From Chthonomonas sp. UBA1950 (GTDB lineage Bacteria; Armatimonadota; Fimbriimonadia; Fimbriimonadales; Fimbriimonadaceae), in NCBI GenBank assembly GCA_002336105.1, contig DDEQ01000042.1:1-33507 (forward strand): a stretch of 33,507 nucleotides of DNA, read 5' to 3'. A model generated the notes under the pieces. It was not told the origin of the DNA. It saw only the letters and a list, made by a program, of their open reading frames with translations, and made no database searches. Shown piece by piece: positions 31,733 through 33,507 of this stretch. A program made the translations under genes and the position numbers. Positions within the stretch are counted from its first letter, which is position 1. Each line of letters opens with the position of its first letter.

Positions 31733-32208
31733 CCTATCTCCTTTTACTCCATTCTGGTCTGTTGCGCGTCACTCGGTAGGGTAGCCGCGCTGAAACAGTC
31801 TCGAAACATGCATTTACGGGACCAATTTCGTAACCTGTGAAGATATTCCGCGAATATGCGGGGGAGGTGCAGGTAATTGTACGAGGCTCGGGTGTTCATC
31901 TGGAGTGAATTCCTGCCGTCCGATAACGTGGCTCGAGTCAAGGACTTACTCGGAGTGCGCCGATTCATCGGCGCTTTGGACTGTCGCTAGACCCCGCGAG
32001 CAAAGCGAGGGAAGGAAGCGAATCTTCATCGGGGCCGAGACCTGTCTCGGCTGACATTGTCCACGCGGGCATCCCGATAATCGGGATCTTCGAAGAGTGG
32101 CAACGCCCCCAGTCCGAATCACCTGCTATTCCACGATCTGAAGCCTTAAGCCTGACAACCTGAAGCCTCCCCTTTCGCTTTGCGAAAACGGAGAAAGGTT
32201 CAGCCTCC
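31733..32208. other. Non-coding region upstream of clpP, rich in short hairpins and repeats
   Basis: No convincing gene in 476 bp: the open frames are short, basic and low quality. It holds an inverted repeat ATATTC-CGC-GAATAT at 31843-31857 (111 bp upstream of clpP, possible operator). Hairpins are GCGCCGAT-TC-ATCGGCGC at 31957-31974 followed by TTT, GCCGAGA-CCTG-TCTCGGC at 32034-32051, ATCCCGA-TAA-TCGGGAT at 32071-32087 and TTTCGC-TTT-GCGAAA at 32173-32187. The left copy of an 86-bp repeat is at 32083-32168. The clpP promoter must lie here but I cannot place it. Confidence 0.55.
32083..32168. repeat. 86-bp interspersed repeat, copy A
   Basis: It matches 33277-33362 over exactly 86 positions without gaps. 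The first 16 bases (GGGATCTTCGAAGAGT) are identical, the last 32 differ in about five places, and the middle 38 are about half conserved. The right end reads CTTAAGCCTGACAACCTGAA in part. The two copies flank the 49-residue gene and the esterase in the same orientation. Confidence 0.7.
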
Positions 32209-32358
32209 TCAATCTTTCTTCTTCTTAGAATAACCGCCCTTAGGCTTTTTGCTGAATTCTTCAGCAACATCCTTCGGAGGGCATTTACCCTTCGCTTCTT
32301 CTGGGTTATGGGCACACATGGCCATGAATCGCTGTTGTTTCTTGCTTTTTGCTGGCAT
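32209..32358 (-). CDS. Small lysine-rich protein, 49 residues
   Basis: A tiny gene on the minus strand encoding MPAKSKKQQRFMAMCAHNPE through a C-terminus GGYSKKKKD. It begins with ATG preceded by AAGGAG at six-base spacing, as good an SD as any here. About a third of residues are Lys or Arg, with two Cys and a PAKSKKQQRFMAM start. That start resembles small conserved bacterial proteins of the DUF3008 kind, which begin MPAKSKKQQRFM as I recall; the rest differs, so this is a suggestion only. Nucleic-acid binding is possible. It is divergent from the esterase across 93 bp. No terminator is clear, though a 6-bp hairpin follows at 32173-32187. Its coding status rests on the SD, the clean frame and the family-like N-terminus. 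Confidence 0.75.
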   Translation of the reverse strand: MPAKSKKQQRFMAMCAHNPEEAKGKCPPKDVAEEFSKKPKGGYSKKKKD

Positions 32359-32433
32359 GGTTTTCTCCTTTACATTTTCAAAGACGTCAGCGTGAGGCTC
32401 AAAACAACGGCACCGGCGAAAGGTCCCACCGCC

Positions 32434-32445
32434 CAGTGGTAACCT
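32434..32445 (+). promoter_or_regulatory. Candidate leaderless extended -10 promoter of the esterase
   Basis: CAGTGGTAACCT, with TG-G-TAACCT as an extended -10, ends six bases before the ATG at 32452, so transcription would begin on the start codon. There is no SD and no -35. The same 12 bases occur upstream of the NADP reductase. Confidence 0.5.
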
Positions 32446-32451
32446 CCCATC

Positions 32452-33270
32452 ATGCCTTTGGCCCTCCTAACCTATTCTCTCATCGCCCTCGCGACGGGCC
32501 AATCGAAGATCGAATACGCGCTTGAGAAGGACATTGCTTATCGGCAGGACCAAGGTGACGCCGAGATCAAAGATCGGTGCAAGCTCGACTTTTACTACCC
32601 AAAGAACGCCAAGAACTATGCGACGATTATTTGGTTCCACGGCGGAGGACTGACGGGTGGCGGAAAAGAGATTCCGGAGGCACTCAAGAAGCGCGGTGTC
32701 GCCGTCGTGGGCGTCGGCTATCGACTGAGTCCGAAGGTCAAAGTCGTCCAGTGCATCGAGGATGCGGCGGCAGCCACGGCTTGGGTGGCGACTCACGTCG
32801 AGTCAAAAGGCGGCGACCCAAAGAAGCTATTTATCAGCGGACACTCGGCAGGCGGCTACCTTGCGAGCATGATCACGCTCGACAAGAAATGGCTCAAGCC
32901 ATATGGCGTCGATCCCGACACTTTCGCTGGCCTCATTCCGTTTAGCGGCCAAGCGATCACTCACTTTACGGCGCGAAAAGAACGCGGGATTCCTGAACTT
33001 CAACCCATCATTGATGACATGGCGCCGATCTATTTTGTGAGAAAAGATGCCCCTCCGATCTTGCTTCTCTCGGGTGATCGCAATTTGGAACTGTATGGGC
33101 GGTACGAAGAGTCGGCATATTTTTGGCGGATGTTGAAGGAGGTCGGACATCCAGATGTTCAGCTTCTTGAGTTTCAGGGCTACGACCACGGCGGAATGCC
33201 CGCGCCCGGCTTTCCGGTCATGCTGCGGTTTGTACGCGACCACTCCAAGCTGGTCGATTCGAAAAAGTAA
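32452..33270 (+). CDS. Alpha/beta hydrolase, carboxylesterase-like, probably exported
   Basis: Serine hydrolase of the hormone-sensitive-lipase/BD-FAE type. The 272 residues start with a short hydrophobic leader (MPLALLTYSLIALATGQSK) that suggests export. The oxyanion motif is HGGG (63-66, in IIWFHGGGLTGGGKE), the nucleophile elbow GHSAGGY with Ser132, the acid probably Asp209 (LLLSGDRNLELYG), and the base His246 (GYDHGGM). The fold order is standard for the family. No SD; an extended -10 box ends six bases before the ATG. It stands alone between two copies of an 86-bp repeat. Substrate not predictable; acetyl-sugar or feruloyl esters are typical for relatives. Confidence 0.88.
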   Translation: MPLALLTYSLIALATGQSKIEYALEKDIAYRQDQGDAEIKDRCKLDFYYPKNAKNYATIIWFHGGGLTGGGKEIPEALKKRGVAVVGVGYRLSPKVKVVQCIEDAAAATAWVATHVESKGGDPKKLFISGHSAGGYLASMITLDKKWLKPYGVDPDTFAGLIPFSGQAITHFTARKERGIPELQPIIDDMAPIYFVRKDAPPILLLSGDRNLELYGRYEESAYFWRMLKEVGHPDVQLLEFQGYDHGGMPAPGFPVMLRFVRDHSKLVDSKK

Positions 33271-33276
33271 AGGCAT

Positions 33277-33362
33277 GGGATCTTCGAAGAGTAGCCATGC
33301 CCCAAGGCGGCTTACCCCCAAATTGCAATATCTGAATCCTTAAGCCTGGCGAACTGAAGCCT
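33277..33362. repeat. 86-bp interspersed repeat, copy B
   Basis: Second copy, beginning seven bases after the esterase stop. It shares GGGATCTTCGAAGAGT exactly with copy A and ends with CTTAAGCCTGGCGAACTGAA plus GCCT. Its tail (AAGCCTGGCGAACTGA) is repeated once more at 33434-33449, so this end of the element may be a smaller unit present several times. Confidence 0.7.
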
Positions 33363-33507
33363 TTGCTCCCTCAACCCTCGTAGGGTTGAGGGTATGAACT
33401 GAACCCTCAACGCGGAGCGCGTTGAGGGAGCGAAGCCTGGCGAACTGAGGCCTTGATTCCCCTCCCACCCGTTCGCTTTTTGCTCACGGACTCCCTCCGC
33501 GAGGGAG
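33363..33507. repeat. Cluster of perfect CCCTC/GAGGG hairpins at right edge
   Basis: Three perfect hairpins with 3-base loops lie within 140 bp. They are CCCTCAACCCT-CGT-AGGGTTGAGGG (33368-33392), CCCTCAACGCG-GAG-CGCGTTGAGGG (33404-33428) and CTCCCTC-CGC-GAGGGAG (33491-33507, cut by the window edge). The first two share the CCCTCAAC/GTTGAGGG outer arms but differ inside, with both arms changed together. A further copy of AAGCCTGGCGAACTGA lies between. No ORF seen. It may also end esterase transcription. Confidence 0.65.

Noticed and set aside
31744..31968. Short minus-strand ORF upstream of clpP
   Set aside because: Arg- and Ser-rich, no SD, overlaps the hairpins and likely promoter region of clpP.
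31965..32315. 116-codon minus ORF overlapping the 49-residue gene in another frame
   Set aside because: No SD and it runs through the repeat and hairpins; the 49-residue frame has the strong SD.
33363..33507. CRISPR array suspected from the repeated short units
   Set aside because: The units are unequal palindromes without regular spacers or cas genes.

Overview
The window is a chromosomal stretch of a diderm, flagellated bacterium. It carries a TonB/ExbB/ExbD/TonB-dependent-receptor operon, which implies an outer membrane. It also has a flagellar switch and export operon (fliM, fliN/fliY-like, fliO, fliP, fliQ, fliR, flhB) and housekeeping genes (tig, lepA, asnS, an NAD-type isocitrate dehydrogenase, glgA, clpP-clpX, trxA). 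Gene content and the mix of Shine-Dalgarno (SD) and non-SD starts would suit Armatimonadota (Fimbriimonadia-like). That is a guess from general knowledge; there is no rRNA here to settle it. I see no insertion sequence, prophage, CRISPR array, tRNA or rRNA.

Layout. 1-1271: the end of trigger factor and a convergent exported glutathione peroxidase, sharing a strong hairpin terminator. 1352-3596: a rightward unit of a membrane protein, a glycosylasparaginase and a stand-alone protein that looks like only the C-terminal winged-helix part of the selenocysteine elongation factor SelB. 3593-5161: a secreted DUF4139 protein, leftward. 5226-8955: TspO, two unknown coupled genes (the second a TPR membrane protein) and lepA. 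8957-12069: an unknown gene behind asnS, then an exported TlpA-type thioredoxin with a TPR-like tail, all leftward. 12346-13353: a ferredoxin/flavodoxin-NADP reductase. 13502-17781: exbB-exbD-tonB-receptor. 17836-20373: thioredoxin, a DUF1080 protein and isocitrate dehydrogenase, leftward. 20513-21706: a secreted Gly/Ser- and Tyr-rich protein. 21744-27083: the leftward flagellar operon. 27174-28106: arginase. 28103-29545: glycogen synthase. 29810-31732: clpP-clpX, leftward. 31733-33507: a repeat- and hairpin-rich region holding a 49-residue lysine-rich protein and an esterase.

How the genes work together. Two physical machines are clear: the TonB energised uptake system with its own receptor, and the flagellar C-ring plus export gate. 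A redox theme recurs (glutathione peroxidase, TlpA-like protein, thioredoxin, NADP reductase), but these genes are not in one operon. Protein quality control appears at both ends (tig on the left, clpPX on the right).

Most notable signals: the orphan SelB domain IV immediately downstream of, and in frame with, a glycosylasparaginase; three gene junctions where a stop codon directly abuts an in-frame ATG; a recurring GGTAANNT box that at asnS and the esterase sits where transcription would start at the start codon; and a gapless pair of about 86-bp intergenic repeats flanking the esterase, with a cluster of perfect CCCTC/GAGGG hairpins at the right end.
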